Positions 22,532 to 34,081 of a stretch of 64,000 bases of DNA are shown here, one piece after another (within the stretch, counting starts at the first letter, position 1; every line of letters starts with the position of its first letter). The notes below the pieces were generated by a model. The model saw only the letters and a list, made by a program, of their open reading frames with translations, was not told the DNA's origin and ran no database searches. The position numbers and the translations under genes were made by a program. The DNA is from Schistosoma mansoni (lineage: Eukaryota > Platyhelminthes > Trematoda > Strigeidida > Schistosomatidae). The stretch lies in the NCBI RefSeq assembly GCF_000237925.1, contig NW_017386031.1, forward strand, positions 558,001 to 622,000. The letters are read 5' to 3'.

Positions 22532-23020
22532 GTAATATAAAGTGATATATACCCAGTAGACTACCAGTAATATGACCTCCAGGAATAAAATTCGTTATAG
22601 ACAATGATGTAAACCTGAGTTCCAATAACTGTAATGTATCCTTAAAGAATCTTTACCCTTTTCAAGCGGTTCTTACTTTACATAGACTTTATTCAAATAT
22701 AGAAATCTAAAATCTAACCTCTAAAGAACCTTGGAACTAATAAATTGATTGATATGAGGCTATAAAACTCCACCTGAAATCTTTCCCAAAACAGACGTTT
22801 TATAGATCATCCATAGGAAGTAGACTAATTTAAGTAACATAAACATTGATTAGATAATATACAAAAAAGTCTTCCAAATTACTCACTTGAATGCTGTACC
22901 TAATGTTCTACATAGTGAATACATATCTCATCAAAGTTTAAGTTCAATAAAGAAAGTAATATATCAATTCACACAATGATCAATGATGATGATGATACCC
23001 AACATCCTGTTAGATGTGGA
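22532..23020. other. Unassigned interval in MEG-A intron
   Basis: No gene or repeat supported. Near 22890 a minus-strand 21-nt segment before GTGAGT exists but contains a stop in phase 1. Confidence 0.35.
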
Positions 23021-23021
23021 T

Positions 23022-23300
23022 GATCTAAGTTAGATCATCAGTAAAACTCTGGGACTACTGGACGGTCTTTTCATCCTAACATTGAACTCTTCAACGGTGC
23101 AAAGCCAAAATCTCACACGCGAGATTGAAACTCTGGACCTTCGATCTCTTATGCGAACGCTTAACTTCTAGACCACTGAGTCTGCATTCAACGGTGTCAT
23201 TGTTTTTAACTTCAATCGATCCGCGTAGGGGATCGTGACTGTACACCACTGAGGAGTTCGATGCTGGAACGAAACGGCCATCTAGTGGTGAATTCAACTT
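23022..23300. repeat. F2 SINE, inverted chimera
   Basis: Minus-oriented copy (23022-23226) joined to a plus-oriented ribozyme (CTGAGGA, GTTC/GAAC stem II, CGAAAC). Confidence 0.65.
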
Positions 23301-23524
23301 TGAAAATAGTACGATCTCCACAAACTTATTGATATCTTCAGTATAGACTTTGAATAGTTCCGATTATTCTGTGGTGTGTAAAGTATATAAACCTCCTAAC
23401 ATCGACTTAATAGGTATTCATTTATGAAAACTATTCATTAGAACCAAATGTTTATCATTAGCTCTGTGTATATATGCTTAACAAGGTGGAAAGTATATAT
23501 ACAACATAATCATCTATTCGTTTG

Positions 23525-23655
23525 GGAACGATTGTTTGAATCCTCCTATTGACGTTTGGGACTGCGAATGACTAAATGTAATATCAAGGCAATCGTCAAT
23601 ATCAATAAGAGACTGATCAATGTCAGTCTTAAACGTCAATCAAAAGAAACCATAG
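23525..23655. repeat. F1 tail inverted remnant
   Basis: Minus tail remnant then plus tail remnant (atatcaaggcaatc, caataagagactgatc). Confidence 0.45.
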
Positions 23656-23659
23656 CTGA

Positions 23660-24480
23660 TTTAATCAGCCGTTCTCGGTTTCACAGTCTTAAGGTATGTA
23701 CTTAGACATGCATCGCCCAATCCCTGAGACAAGCATATGACTACTGACAGGATCAACCAGTTTGTTCACAGTTATATAACATACCCCTATGGCCCAGGGT
23801 AATATTCCACTGGTTTTCAGGAGAACCAAACACCATCCAGACTTTCACGCAGCAACCCAAACAGTACAGCTCAATCCCGTTTAACAGGAGAGCCAGATAC
23901 CACCCTTAAGCTTAATCCAAACAGTACAGCTCAATCCGGCCCTATAGGAGAACTAGACACTATATAGGCTTCAACGCTACAATCCGAACAATACAGCCCA
24001 ATCCTGTGACGCAACCACTCAGGTACCAAACACCCTGGTGGACCATTCGCACAATTCATATACACATTCACGTAACATGTATAATTATTCCGATCAGTGA
24101 TTGCGTAAATCAATTACGCACAGCATGAACAGGTCAAAGTTGACCCATTCCGCTTACACGACAGTCAAACTCATTACTGTTAGTAATGGTGATATGCCTT
24201 ACAATGTTCCCATGACAATGGCCCTTGAGAACACTGAAAAGCAACCACCAGTATGAATGAAATTTGTTAACCAGTCAATCAACTTTTCACATGGACAGCC
24301 AGCAGAACTTGCCAAAGCAATGTCGAACCATCCACAATTTCAATGGCGAGCCTCCAGTCTCACGAAAGACCTTCAGCTCTACATGGCCATATAGCTTATA
24401 CTGCATACAACACACATATAGGATAGTAAGCGAAATAGCCCAGCCTGAAGCGTTAGGGCCTAAGAACGCTTGAAATCTAT
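23660..24480 (+). repeat. Repeat R6 with internal sub-repeats
   Basis: The first 450 bases contain three units around acagtacagctcaatcc and gttttcaggagaacc; a second copy is at 41690-41950. The remainder to 24480 is less AT-rich and unassigned. No protein recognised. Confidence 0.5.
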
Positions 24481-24574
24481 TATTTGGTGTCGGAATAGTA
24501 ATACAAGACCACCAATCAAAAGTCAATAAAAGGTTTAGACAAACAATGCAATAATGAACTAAACTTCACTCCAC

Positions 24575-24780
24575 TGGATGAGATAGTAACTAACTGGACT
24601 CAGTAACTAGGTGGATAACATGATGTCATTTAGAGTGAATGTTACTGGGTTCGAGTCCCAAAGTGAACATTAACTCTTACTTGCAGGTTCATCCATCTGA
24701 TTAGTTCCGAATAGGACGAAACGTGCCTCTTGAATTTCACTTCTATCCATCATTCATCTCTGCTTAGAAATATACATCAT
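24575..24780 (+). repeat. F1 SINE, head plus ribozyme
   Basis: Box A region, box B gggttcgagtccc, then a ribozyme with CTGATTA (dead). It ends at the common truncation point atctctgctta. Confidence 0.65.
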
Positions 24781-24892
24781 TTGTAGAAAATGGATAGTAC
24801 AAGTTATATAAACCTTTGATAATATTGAATCAAAAGATGATCCAGATCAAAAGATTCCATGATTAGAATAATTAGATCTTCATACTACTTAC

Positions 24893-24913
24893 TTATTTTG
24901 TCCAAACATATCA
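24893..24913 (-). CDS. MEG-A micro-exon 4 (21 nt)
   Basis: Minus-strand exon with acceptor ttttctcattcag and donor GTAAGT. It is 21 nt, and in phase 1 with the preceding G it reads VICLDKI and leaves an A. Same length and phase as its neighbours at 29911 and 21620. Confidence 0.5.
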
Positions 24914-25069
24914 CTGAATGAGAAAATTGATTAATTGAATGAAGTTGAAATTAAACTGACTAAAGATCATCAAGATAAAATATACAATTCAAAATATAGA
25001 AATACTTCAAAAGTTTTATTACAATTTGGTCTATACGATCCAGTATTCTTCATTCAATCAACATAAATT

Positions 25070-26010
25070 GAACATTTCAAAGAATTCTTGGATCGACTAG
25101 CTCCACTGAACTCACCCAACATCGAAGTAGCACCCACGGGACTCCTGAGCGATGTTGACCCACCAACAATTGAAGAGATCAGCATTATCATCAAACAAAT
25201 CTAGAGCGGACAAGCAGCGCAACCAGACAACATCCCGGCAGAGGCACCGAAAGCAGATGTAACAACAACTGCAAAAATAATCATCATTTTCTTCAGTAAG
25301 ATCTGGGATGAAGAACAAGTACCAACAGACTGGAGAGAAAGACACCTGATCCAAATACCAAAGAAAGGCGATCTCAGCAAGTGTGATAACTACAGGGGCA
25401 ACACTTTTCAACAGGTTATTGTTAAACAGAATGAAGGACTCCGTAGACGCCCAACTTTGAGATCATTAGACTTGATTCCGTAAGGATTGGTCGTGTACAA
25501 ACCAAATCGCAGCACTAGGGATGATTGTGAAACAATCAATCGAATGGAATTCATCACTCTACATCAACTTCATTGACTACGATAAAGCATTTGATAGCGT
25601 AGACAGGACAACACTATGGAGGATTCTTCGACATTATGGCATGTCTGAGAAGATAATCAATATCATACGGAACTCCTATGATGGATTAAACTGCAAATTC
25701 GCGCATGATTGACTGGTCACTGACTCATTCGAAGTAAAGACTGATGTCAGGCAAGGTTGCTTACTCTCACCCATTCTCGTTCTCCTGTTTATCGACCGGA
25801 TTATGAAGACGTCAACATTTGAGAGGGAAGAACAGGATACAATGGACAGCTAGGATATAGCTGGACGATCCAGACTTCTCAGATGATCTGGCTCTTCTAA
25901 CACACACGCAACAACAAATGCAGGAGACGAAGACCAGTGTAGCAGTAGACTCAGCAATAATAGGTCTCAACATACACAAAAGGAAAAAGCAAGATTCTCC
26001 AATTCCACAC
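25070..26010 (+). mobile_element. SR2-b (RTE) LINE fragment
   Basis: Encodes the pre-RT and RT region: LSDVDPPTIEE-like, [42 protein letters not shown]-like, and the region of the FADD box (here decayed). Several stops. It breaks off inside the RT and runs into a piece of U1, so both ends are truncated. Confidence 0.8.
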
Positions 26011-26016
26011 ATTATA

Positions 26017-26100
26017 CACCAATCAACAATAGATTCATATACCTTTTTATTCCTTCAAGATTTTGGAGCCCATATACACCAATGGTTGATTTCTAAGCTG
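26017..26100 (+). repeat. U1 repeat fragment
   Basis: Matches part of 13640-14150 (gattcatata, ttccttcaagat, gcccatatacaccaatgg). It directly follows the broken SR2 copy. Confidence 0.55.
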
Positions 26101-26319
26101 AGTTTTAGTTATAATGACCAATGAAACCATAGATATGTACTGCATATAATGTATAATCAAATCATTCACTTAATTTTTGTAAATCTTAAGTAACAACATA
26201 TCACTATGCCAACTGATACCCTAATTACACGTTAGTAACCATGACTTAAAATGAACGAATAAATGATGTTACTACTATAAATGACAAAAAAAGACAAAAG
26301 CAAAAAACCAAAAAAAAAT

Positions 26320-26700
26320 GAAAAACACATTGAAATTATTCTCTCTCTCTATTTTCTTTTGGTCAACCCCCTAATTCTTTATGTCTATTTGTAAAATTTA
26401 AAAAATCATAATAATAATACTTGGTTACTAAATTAATATTCATCTGTCATTTATATATATATATATATATATATCACTAAAATAATTAATCGATAATCAT
26501 TCCTCCTAGCACCTTTCACCTGGATACCATCTGAAAAATACAAAAATTTTTTTTTATTTTTTTAAATTTTCTTTTATTTTTTTTAAAGAATAAGAACCCC
26601 CCCTGTTACACAAAATTCTTGTGTAGGTTCTCCACATCTATTATAGTATAGAAAGTAGCATGGAATATATATATATATATATTTAGAGATGATTGACTAG
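26320..26700. repeat. Low-complexity block
   Basis: Runs of T/A, tatatata tracts (26453, 26665) and ctctctct. Confidence 0.7.
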
Positions 26701-27039
26701 TAACTATGTAACTTATGATGTTGATGATGATGATTACTATGTGTAATATGTTACTATGGTAAATGATTTAAGTAAAAATCATTATTGACGCCTACAAAAA
26801 TTGAAAATTGATTGAATATTAAAGTTTGATTCTTGGTACATTTGTGTAAATAGTAAGTTAGATATGGGAATAACAATGAAGTTTCGTCATTTCATCATAC
26901 TTGCCATCTCCCTAAAAGTTCCTTGATGAGGATTATGAAGGGTAGCTCTTGGGAACTATTTATGAACAAATACGATACATATATTTCCTATTGTATAATT
27001 GTTAAGTAACTAAACTATGCATATTCATGTTCCTCTTAT

Positions 27040-27390
27040 AATGAGCTTCATTTTGATCCATAGACTATTGCTGTACGATTTACCATTCTTGAGTTATCCT
27101 CAGTCTATTTACTACTGTCCCCCCTATTCATAACCACATTTGGCAGAATCTTGTATACATGTTGTTACGTATTTTATTGTGTGATGTGGTCTGTTTTGGT
27201 TTGTATATAAACCTAATATGTTTTAAATTCATGTTTCATATCGTGGAGTCTGAGATCGGTTTCTGAACTTGGCAGGCAGGGCTAGACAAAAAGAAGGACC
27301 GATAAGGAGTCTAGACTGATCGTTTTGTGCGTCATCGGCAGTATCATCACATCATATATTGATAGGAGGCACAAGTCACAAGTTATAACA
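27040..27390 (+). mobile_element. LTR-like repeat with extra flank (fossil)
   Basis: The TG...CA block is 27116-27390. The 75 bases before it (ctgtacgatttaccattc) match the flank of the copy at 2531, so these two share sequence beyond the block. Confidence 0.5.
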
Positions 27391-27734
27391 ACTTGTAATT
27401 TTAAAAGTCATGGTAACCTAATCATAGACTGGAGTGTGATTAGGTAATATAAGTAGCACTCTAACAATCTGCAAAAGCCGAACGATTAATGAAGGAAGGT
27501 TGAAGGCCATGTTAAATTACCCAATAACTGAAGTTAAAACAGCAAGGGATATGACTTCCTTTTCTCAATAAATGTAGCATGTCACAGTCATTCCTGTTCT
27601 TAGTACAAAACTGTAGATATTAGGGCTTCCCGACAATCACATAAATGACCATGCAATTTAGACCCTATCAGTATGCATCCCCAGCAATTTTATCTTCTAA
27701 TACAATTAACAATGATGGACAACTTACATTGTAG

Positions 27735-28275
27735 TAAACGAGAACACCAGTGGGAGACAACGAAATGGATCGGAATACAAAACTACGCAATAACTTCATA
27801 AAATCCGAAAACCATACAGTACATACTTCATTTGCAAAATGTCATTCACTTGTCACAGAATTGATTGTTCCTTCATTTCCACACTGACCATTCTTTGTTC
27901 TCGTTCTCTTTTCTTCCATCTTCTTGACCTTCTACCACTGGGTATTTGTTATATCTCGAACTTAGATTCTTAGTATGTCGCGTAATACTTGAGCACTCGA
28001 ACGCTAGTACCCTCGCAAGTCTCAAAATGAGAAGACAGAAGACAAGTAAGTAGGAATGTTATTCCAAAGAAGGTCCTTCTTATTCATTCAATAGGGAAGC
28101 TACACGTCGACATTCTAGAATGTTCCCCTAGCGGTGATTGGATGGAATGTCTTCAGCTCCTTCTGGGCTTCTTGAGGCTTCTTCGAGTTTGCCAACGAGC
28201 CATCCTTAGAGTAATCCACTTTTGATTGGGTATACATACTACTTATATCTATAGATATCAGTAGCACACACCACA
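27735..28275 (+). repeat. HP repeat split by an R7 insertion
   Basis: HP sequence at 27735-27957 resumes at 28205-28275 and ends with the standard hairpin and cacacaccacag. Confidence 0.7.
27958..28204 (+). repeat. R7 repeat inside HP
   Basis: Matches the complement of 49200-49545 (cttagattcttagtatg, gagaagacagaagac, agggaagctacacg). Confidence 0.6.
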
Positions 28276-28432
28276 GCATCAATTAAATCTTTTCCTCATA
28301 ATCATCTTATATGAAGGTATCATTTGATTTATTTATTTAAAATGAGCTAAAAACTTATTACAATACTGTTTATGTGAATGGAATATACACCAGTGATTCT
28401 TGAATCTGATTATTATTATCAGAAGAGGTTGT

Positions 28433-28737
28433 GTGGAGATTTAGTATTTTCATAGTTGAAAGCGTGAGTCAATTGAAGCTAGACCAGTAAGGAAAACCTG
28501 GAAGCACTGGACGGCCATTTCGTCCTATTGTGGGACTCTTCAGCAGTGCGCATCCACGACCTCGTCTTGCGAGATTCGAACCCAGGACCTACCATTCTCG
28601 CGCCATAGCAGTTAACCGATAGACCACTGAGCCGGCATCCTACGGTGTTTATGTCTAACTCCAACCAATCCACGAAGTTGAGCAACCTTTTTCCATGGTG
28701 GTCTAGCTTCAACTCACTGACGCTTTCAACTATGAAG
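28433..28737. repeat. F2 SINE with intact ribozyme
   Basis: Minus-oriented tail, ribozyme, tRNA head (box B complement gattcgaacccagg) and leader, ended by a short plus-oriented tail piece (ggtggtctagcttcaac). Confidence 0.8.
28504..28549 (-). ncRNA. F2 hammerhead ribozyme, apparently intact
   Basis: Stem I GCACTG/CAGTGC perfect, CTGAAGA, stem II GTCC/GGAC perfect, GAAA, stem III ATG-GC-CGT (one wobble), GTC triplet. Sense to the MEG-A intron it lies in. Confidence 0.68.
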
Positions 28738-28979
28738 ATTCTTGAATCTGTTGAGGTACTGAGAAAATTATAAATCACACTCCTCTATCTAGAGTTTGGC
28801 TGATGTATACTAGTTACATTCATTTAGACACACACACACTCAATAATTCATTATCATTATAATTAATTGAAAACCTACGAAATATCTGATGAGCCTCCAC
28901 TTCTTAGATTACCATCTGAAGTAATAGCAAAATAAATAAAATAATATGGTACATTTAACAATATACACCATATTAATAA

Positions 28980-29120
28980 GCTAATTGTGGTATATGCTAC
29001 TTATATAGATAGATATAAGTAGTATGTATCAGGAATCGAATGTAAGATTCTTACTAAGAGAAGAGGGAGAAATAAGAAAACCAGTCTGAATAACAACAGG
29101 AATGAATAAACAATACAATT
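28980..29120 (-). repeat. HP repeat, minus orientation
   Basis: Starts tgtggtatatgctactt, then the atataagtagtatgtatc hairpin arm and body complement. Confidence 0.6.
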
Positions 29121-29289
29121 AACATGGTTTATTGTACTTGAGTCTTCGTTGACTACATTATCAGTTGACCAGTTCCAATAAACTATGATTAATCTACTCA
29201 CTTCCTGGAATAACCATCAACATGCGAACTTTTACCAGAGAGTAGTGTAGAATTTAGTCCCCTCCATATAACCTCGTTAATTTGGAGAT

Positions 29290-29755
29290 ATGATAACCGG
29301 AATGTTGCTGCTACCTTGACGGACTTGCCTCTCGTAATGAACTTATCGGGCTGTACTGGCTAGAACAAACATTCCTCATTGTCCTACCATGCCAGGTAGG
29401 TCAATTGAAGAATGGTAAGACTAAAAGAAGCAAACTAAAGGTTCAAAGGTGAAGTCGCACTGTTGATTTTACAGATTTGTGACGTCAGTTAGATGTTTAT
29501 CCTCGAAAAATAAGCATGACAGTGATGCTGCACTCTTACAAGGAAGGGTGAGGTTATGAAATTAAGACCTTATAAATACACACCTCTTCTTATCCCAATG
29601 ATTTCTGTCTCCAGCGGTAAGGTCTCAACAAGTATGAATCTAACACAATAATTATCAACAATAAGGTCGTGTGTAACTGGCCTCAATTAGCTTCCTCCTT
29701 GGACACTGAGGTCAAGCTCTCAGGTCACTATGACCAATTCTAACCGAATTTCCTT
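29290..29755. other. Unassigned interval in MEG-A intron
   Basis: No feature supported. Confidence 0.35.
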
Positions 29756-29756
29756 T

Positions 29757-29842
29757 CCAGATACCTGGAAGCACTGGACAGCTGTTTCGTCCTAGTATGG
29801 GAGTCGTCAACAGTGCGCACCCACGATATTCTCCGACCATGT
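29757..29842 (-). repeat. F2 ribozyme fragment
   Basis: Stem I and stem II are perfect, but the core reads TTGACGA, so it is probably dead. Confidence 0.65.
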
Positions 29843-29910
29843 GTGTATAAAATTATAAATATTTACTAATTAACTAATTTGTGTAATCGTCAAGGGAAAG
29901 AAATACTCAC

Positions 29911-29931
29911 CAGTGTCAACGTTTACAAACT
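29911..29931 (-). CDS. MEG-A micro-exon 3 (21 nt)
   Basis: Minus-strand exon with a strong acceptor (aaatgatttgttttag) and donor GTGAGT. It is 21 nt, and with the carried A it reads KFVNVDT and leaves a G, fitting the next exon. Confidence 0.55.
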
Positions 29932-30069
29932 CTAAAACAAATCATTTGAAATAAAATAGTAACATGAATACCGTATAGACTGAGTTGGAAATGTTATGAA
30001 TAACCATGAAATGAATAAAACTTGTTCATTAAATCAAAATGAAATCAAATTTGACGTATACAAAACATT

Positions 30070-30425
30070 ATATAGTTGAAAGTATGAATCAATTGAAGCT
30101 AGATCACCACGGAAAACCTGGAAGCACTGGATGGCCGTTTCGTCCCATTTTGGGACTCCTCAGTAGTGGCCATCCACGATACCGTCTACCGAGATTCGAA
30201 TCCAAGATCTATCGGTCTCGCGCGTGAACACCTAACCTCTAGAATACTTAGCCGGACGGCATATAACGGTGTCAATGTCTAACTTCAACCAATTCACGAA
30301 ATTAAACAACCGTCCACCATTGTCATTAATGAATTACTATCTCAAAAGGGAACTGGTTGAATTCCACTGGTTACTGCTTCTCACTAGCACTCCAAGAAAT
30401 ACCTCATGGAGTCAGTCACTAGTGA
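30070..30425 (-). repeat. F2 SINE, full length
   Basis: All parts from the tail to the 5' leader end (gtcagtcactagtgag) are present. The ribozyme core is kept, but the pair next to the cleavage site is lost. Confidence 0.8.
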
Positions 30426-30447
30426 GTATATTATCAAAAATACTCTT

Positions 30448-30591
30448 AACTCCGCCTGTAGTCTTTCCGGGGGCTACTGCCGGTCCCAAGCCCGGATAAA
30501 GGAGAGGGGTTGTGGATGGGGCTAACGACCCCATCCCGTAGAAAACTAACTCGCTAAAAAATAACGTTAACCAGAAAATATCTGGTAAGTA
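30448..30591 (+). mobile_element. Mini SR2, head plus gtaagtaa tail
   Basis: Head (aactccgcctgtag to cgttaaccag) followed by tctggtaagtaa, a remnant of the SR2 3' end. Flanked by aaaaatactctt (30436-30447) and aaaaatattctt (30592-30603). Confidence 0.8.
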
Positions 30592-30920
30592 AAAAATATT
30601 CTTGCGAGCTGCGTGATGTGTATGCTTATGTATATGAATAGCATGAGTTTTACCTTAAGTGGTTTATGTATGTAGATATATCTATAGGGTACGTAGTATG
30701 AAAAAAATATCTGCCCTATATCTAACAAAATCAGCTGCCTAAACCATCAGGCGGAAGACAACAGAAAGATGTGATAACAAATACTAGAGAGAGGTGACGA
30801 TCAACCCTACTTGAGAGAGTTCTTATGCTAATGTGTATGGCATGAAGTGCAGTACCAGTGATGTTCATTTAGTGTGTAAGTGCTAATGTCACCGGTATGC
30901 ATGTAACGTATATTTTCTTC

Positions 30921-31070
30921 CAGGGTGAGTACGATTATGTGAATAGCAAGGAATTCATGGGTGAAAACTTATGTGTTACCGTAAATTATACTTGCCCCCA
31001 GTGCGGCATCCACGCGTCAATACTTAGGAGTCAAAATTTCACTACAGATTCATATCCACACTATGAATTG
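30921..31070 (+). CDS. Candidate coding exon, unknown product
   Basis: A pyrimidine-rich acceptor (tattttcttccag) opens a frame reading EYDYVNSKEF and VNYTCPQCGIHA, with a CxxC pair, up to the R5 repeat. I do not recognise the product. It could be a host exon on the strand opposite MEG-A or a piece of an unlisted element. Confidence 0.3.
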
Positions 31071-31300
31071 GAAGATTCAATCAGATTTCAGATAACAACT
31101 CTTACATTTTAGCGTGAAATTCATTCATCCTTTTGGCTAAATACCATTTTGGCATTATCATTGATATCCGTTCGTGATGAAAACCTGTAAATCATAATCT
31201 TCATTGTTCATACAGGTTTATAACTTTCATTTCGCTCTAATAAGTAGGTGAACACCCTGGAAATCACTTTAGCATCACTCAGAGGTCGTCCCACTACTAA
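31070..31300 (+). repeat. R5 repeat
   Basis: Shares tagcgtgaaattcattcatc and gtaggtgaacaccctgg with other copies. Confidence 0.6.
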
Positions 31301-31453
31301 CACTCTTGAAGCTTCAATCGTTAGTGTTTACACTTCATAGATTACCTTTTCAAAGGTAGAATAAACGTAAGCTGTATGAAAAAGACCGCTGGACATCCTA
31401 ATAACACTATTATACACTCAAATATATTACAGATACTGACAAAACAAACTTAC

Positions 31454-31462
31454 TTGGTTGTC
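31454..31462 (-). CDS. MEG-A micro-exon 2 (9 nt, GACAACCAA)
   Basis: Minus-strand exon with acceptor tatcttatctgtttag after a T-rich tract and donor GTAAGT. It adds RQP in phase 1. The paralogue at 62991 has the same length and aligns as AATCACCAA (KSP). Two matching 9-nt exons behind two matching first exons make chance unlikely. Confidence 0.65.
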
Positions 31463-31609
31463 CTAAACAGATAAGATAAAAATTCAAAAAAAAAACTGAT
31501 TAATATCCATGAAATACAATAAGAATCAATGTAAAACAAGGGTCAAGAATACACTTTTCATTTCCAGTTACTATATATTATGTTTGTGATATGCTTGATT
31601 ACTGAAAGG

Positions 31610-31795
31610 ATGTAGTAAGTATAACAACAGCTTCAGCAGCAGTAGGTCTTAATATACATCAAGGGAAAAGCAAGATTCTCCGATACCACACAACATTCAT
31701 CAATAAAATCACACTTAATGGAGAAGCACTGGAGGATGTGAAAACCTTTACATTATCTAGGCAGCATCATTGGTGAACACAGCGTAAGTAAGCCC
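31610..31795 (+). mobile_element. SR2-b fragment
   Basis: Encodes AVGLNIHQGKSK and ITLNGEALEDVKT pieces, then cuts to gtaagtaag: an internal fragment joined to a minimal tail. Confidence 0.7.
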
Positions 31796-32091
31796 TATAA
31801 ATCATTTAAACAGTTTTGTAACTGTCGAATTTAATTCATAGTCAAGTTATATTAGATTCAATTACTTGCTGCTGATTACACGATAAGACAATGTTTACAA
31901 CTCAGCCCTCTCCAATTAGGCAGTAAGCATTCGACATATTGGTTGTCGGGATTATATATTTGAAAATGAAGACTAATATTTCCAGAAGACAACTTGATAA
32001 TCTAGTCATTGGCTTTTATTCAAAACTGTTAATGTCTCAATATTAAATATAACTATGAAAAATAATAAACATAACTCTATTTTATAAGAAA

Positions 32092-32258
32092 AGATGGATA
32101 GTGGCTAGAATTGGAATTCAAGACGCGAGTTTCGTCCTATTTGGGATTGGTCAGCTGAATGTATCTGCATCTCAGAGTTGATGTTCACTCTAGGACTTGA
32201 ACATTATCCATCTTTAATTATAATGCTTGTTAAGTAAGGCTATATCGAGGCAATCAGA
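32092..32258. repeat. F1 SINE, inverted chimera
   Basis: Minus-oriented ribozyme and part of the head (32092-32203) joined to plus-oriented atccatctttaatt and a tail start. Ribozyme reads CTGACCA (dead). Confidence 0.65.
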
Positions 32259-32414
32259 GAATAACACAGTTCCCTACACTACTATATACTTCTGATTAAG
32301 CTGAAGTGATATAATCTCAACAGGAAAGTAAGGTTAGTATAGATTGTATACAGAAATTATCTGTAAGTAGCCAGTTGACATTACACAAATAAATATTATT
32401 CACATTTAATCGTT

Positions 32415-33060
32415 GAATGCTTGCCATTAAGGGTGGAAGATACTCGTAAGTTACTAGTATTTGATCACAGATATCTTAAAAATATTGCTCGCATCTGCTG
32501 GCACCACAGAGTAGGTATTAATGAGGATAAACACAGAGTATTAGGGAGTGATGGTAAATCAGTTGATGAGGTTGTGAATCTTCATCAACTGAGTTGGTTG
32601 GACCACGTGTTACGTATGCCTGAACACCGATTACCAAGACGCGCAATGCTGACTAGTATAGAGGATGGTTGGAAGAGAGTTGGGGACGGCCAAACCAAAA
32701 CGTGGCATCAGTGCTTGAAGTCACTAACTTCTAGTCTGAGCCATGTTGGTAGATGAAGATTATTTGGTTGGGGTCCGCATGACTATCGTAACCAATAGTT
32801 GGAGACTCTGTGTGACATGTCTCAGAATCGATCACAATGGCGTAAGTGTATACACCCTTTATCTTCCTTTAAACGTTGAGATTAAAATTATTTCATATCT
32901 GTCTTTCTTCCTGTACTAAATCCTTACATACAATGCTTCTTTTACATATTACCAATATTAAATTAACTATTTCTATGAATTCGGCGTTCATCTTGTTGTG
33001 ATATTGAGGTTATGGCAACTTGGACCGATGCATATATGTGCCTAATCCTACGTTGTAGCA
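32415..33060 (+). mobile_element. Second LINE family, C-terminal end and 3' UTR
   Basis: Open frame of 111 residues reading LRVEDTRKLLVFDHRYLKNI, VDEVVNLHQLSWLDHVLRM and KTWHQCLKSLTSS, then a 3' UTR (tctttcttcctgtac, gatgaacgccgaatt complement) ending near tcctacgttgtagc. It is the tail of a non-LTR reverse transcriptase protein, distinct from SR2. Two more 3' ends are at 50391 and 63767. Confidence 0.7.
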
Positions 33061-33125
33061 GACCAACTGACCATTGAAAGCCTGGAAGTACTGGCCGGCT
33101 GTTTCGTCTAACATTCATCGATTTA
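33060..33125 (-). repeat. F2 ribozyme fragment
   Basis: gaaagcctggaagtactgg and gctgtttcgtc only. Confidence 0.5.
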
Positions 33126-33419
33126 TGATGTCAATCAAAAAATTTAATAATCATCACAACCTCATACTGATATGTACTATTTGTCCGTCTTTATGTGAAA
33201 CCCCTCTCATTCATTCTGTACAAACAATTAATTAAAATACATTTCGTCTTTTCTAGGCGTTCATCAGACAAATGTGCCTATACCTTAGTAATGATGAGAT
33301 TAGAATCCGCTGAACCGTTTCTTTTTCAAATATTAAAGATCATTCAAGATTCAGCTCTTAATATCAATAATGCGATATTTCAAATAAGCTGAAACAATGA
33401 AGTTACATTTGAATATCCA

Positions 33420-34018
33420 TCTACCGAATATCTCCTTTATTGAGCACGGTGGATCTGATTCAGATGTGGAGGTGAGGATTGGCAAAGCACGAACAGCATA
33501 TTTACAATTGAAGGACATTTGGAACTCAAAACAACTGTCTGTCAATCAATATCAAAGTCAGAATATTCAATACAAATGTCAAGACAGTTCTACAGTATGG
33601 GGTGGAAACTTGGAGAACTATGAAAGTCATCATTCAGAAGATACAAGTGTTTATTAACAGCTGTATACGCAAAATATTTCGAATCCGTTGACCAGACACT
33701 ATCAGCAGTAAGCTACTGTGGGAGACAACAAACCAGATTCCAGGGGAAGGAGAAATCAGGAAGAAGCGCTGGAAGTGGATAAGACACACATTGAGGAAAG
33801 CACCCGACTGAGTCACAGTGCAAGCCCTCACATGGAATCCTGAAGGCCAAAGGAGAAGAGGAAGACCAAACAACACATTACGCCGACAAATGGAGACAGA
33901 TATGAGAAGAATGAACATCGATTGGATAGAACTAGAAAGGATGTCCAGGACAGTATGGATTCGAGAATGCTGATCGGCGGCCTATGCTCCATCGGGAGTA
34001 ACAGACGTAAGTAAGTAA
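33420..34018 (+). mobile_element. SR2-b LINE, 3' end
   Basis: From EHGGSDSDVEVRIGKARTAY to the 3' terminus (agtaacagacgtaagtaagt). Antisense to MEG-A, ending 63 bases from its first exon. Confidence 0.85.
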
Positions 34019-34081
34019 AACCATTCAACATGAACAAAGTATAAATATATATATATTACTACATACATAGAAATAACTTAC

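Noticed and set aside
22873-22900. Possible further 21-nt MEG-A exon before GTGAGT
   Set aside because: It contains a stop codon in phase 1, the phase of all other MEG-A exons.
24264-24526. Overlapping frames of 69 and 79 codons on both strands
   Set aside because: Inside repeat R6 flank, no recognisable motif, no splice signals.
30039-30227. Open frame of 62 codons on the plus strand
   Set aside because: It is an F2 tail and ribozyme read through; many similar short frames recur wherever F2 copies lie.
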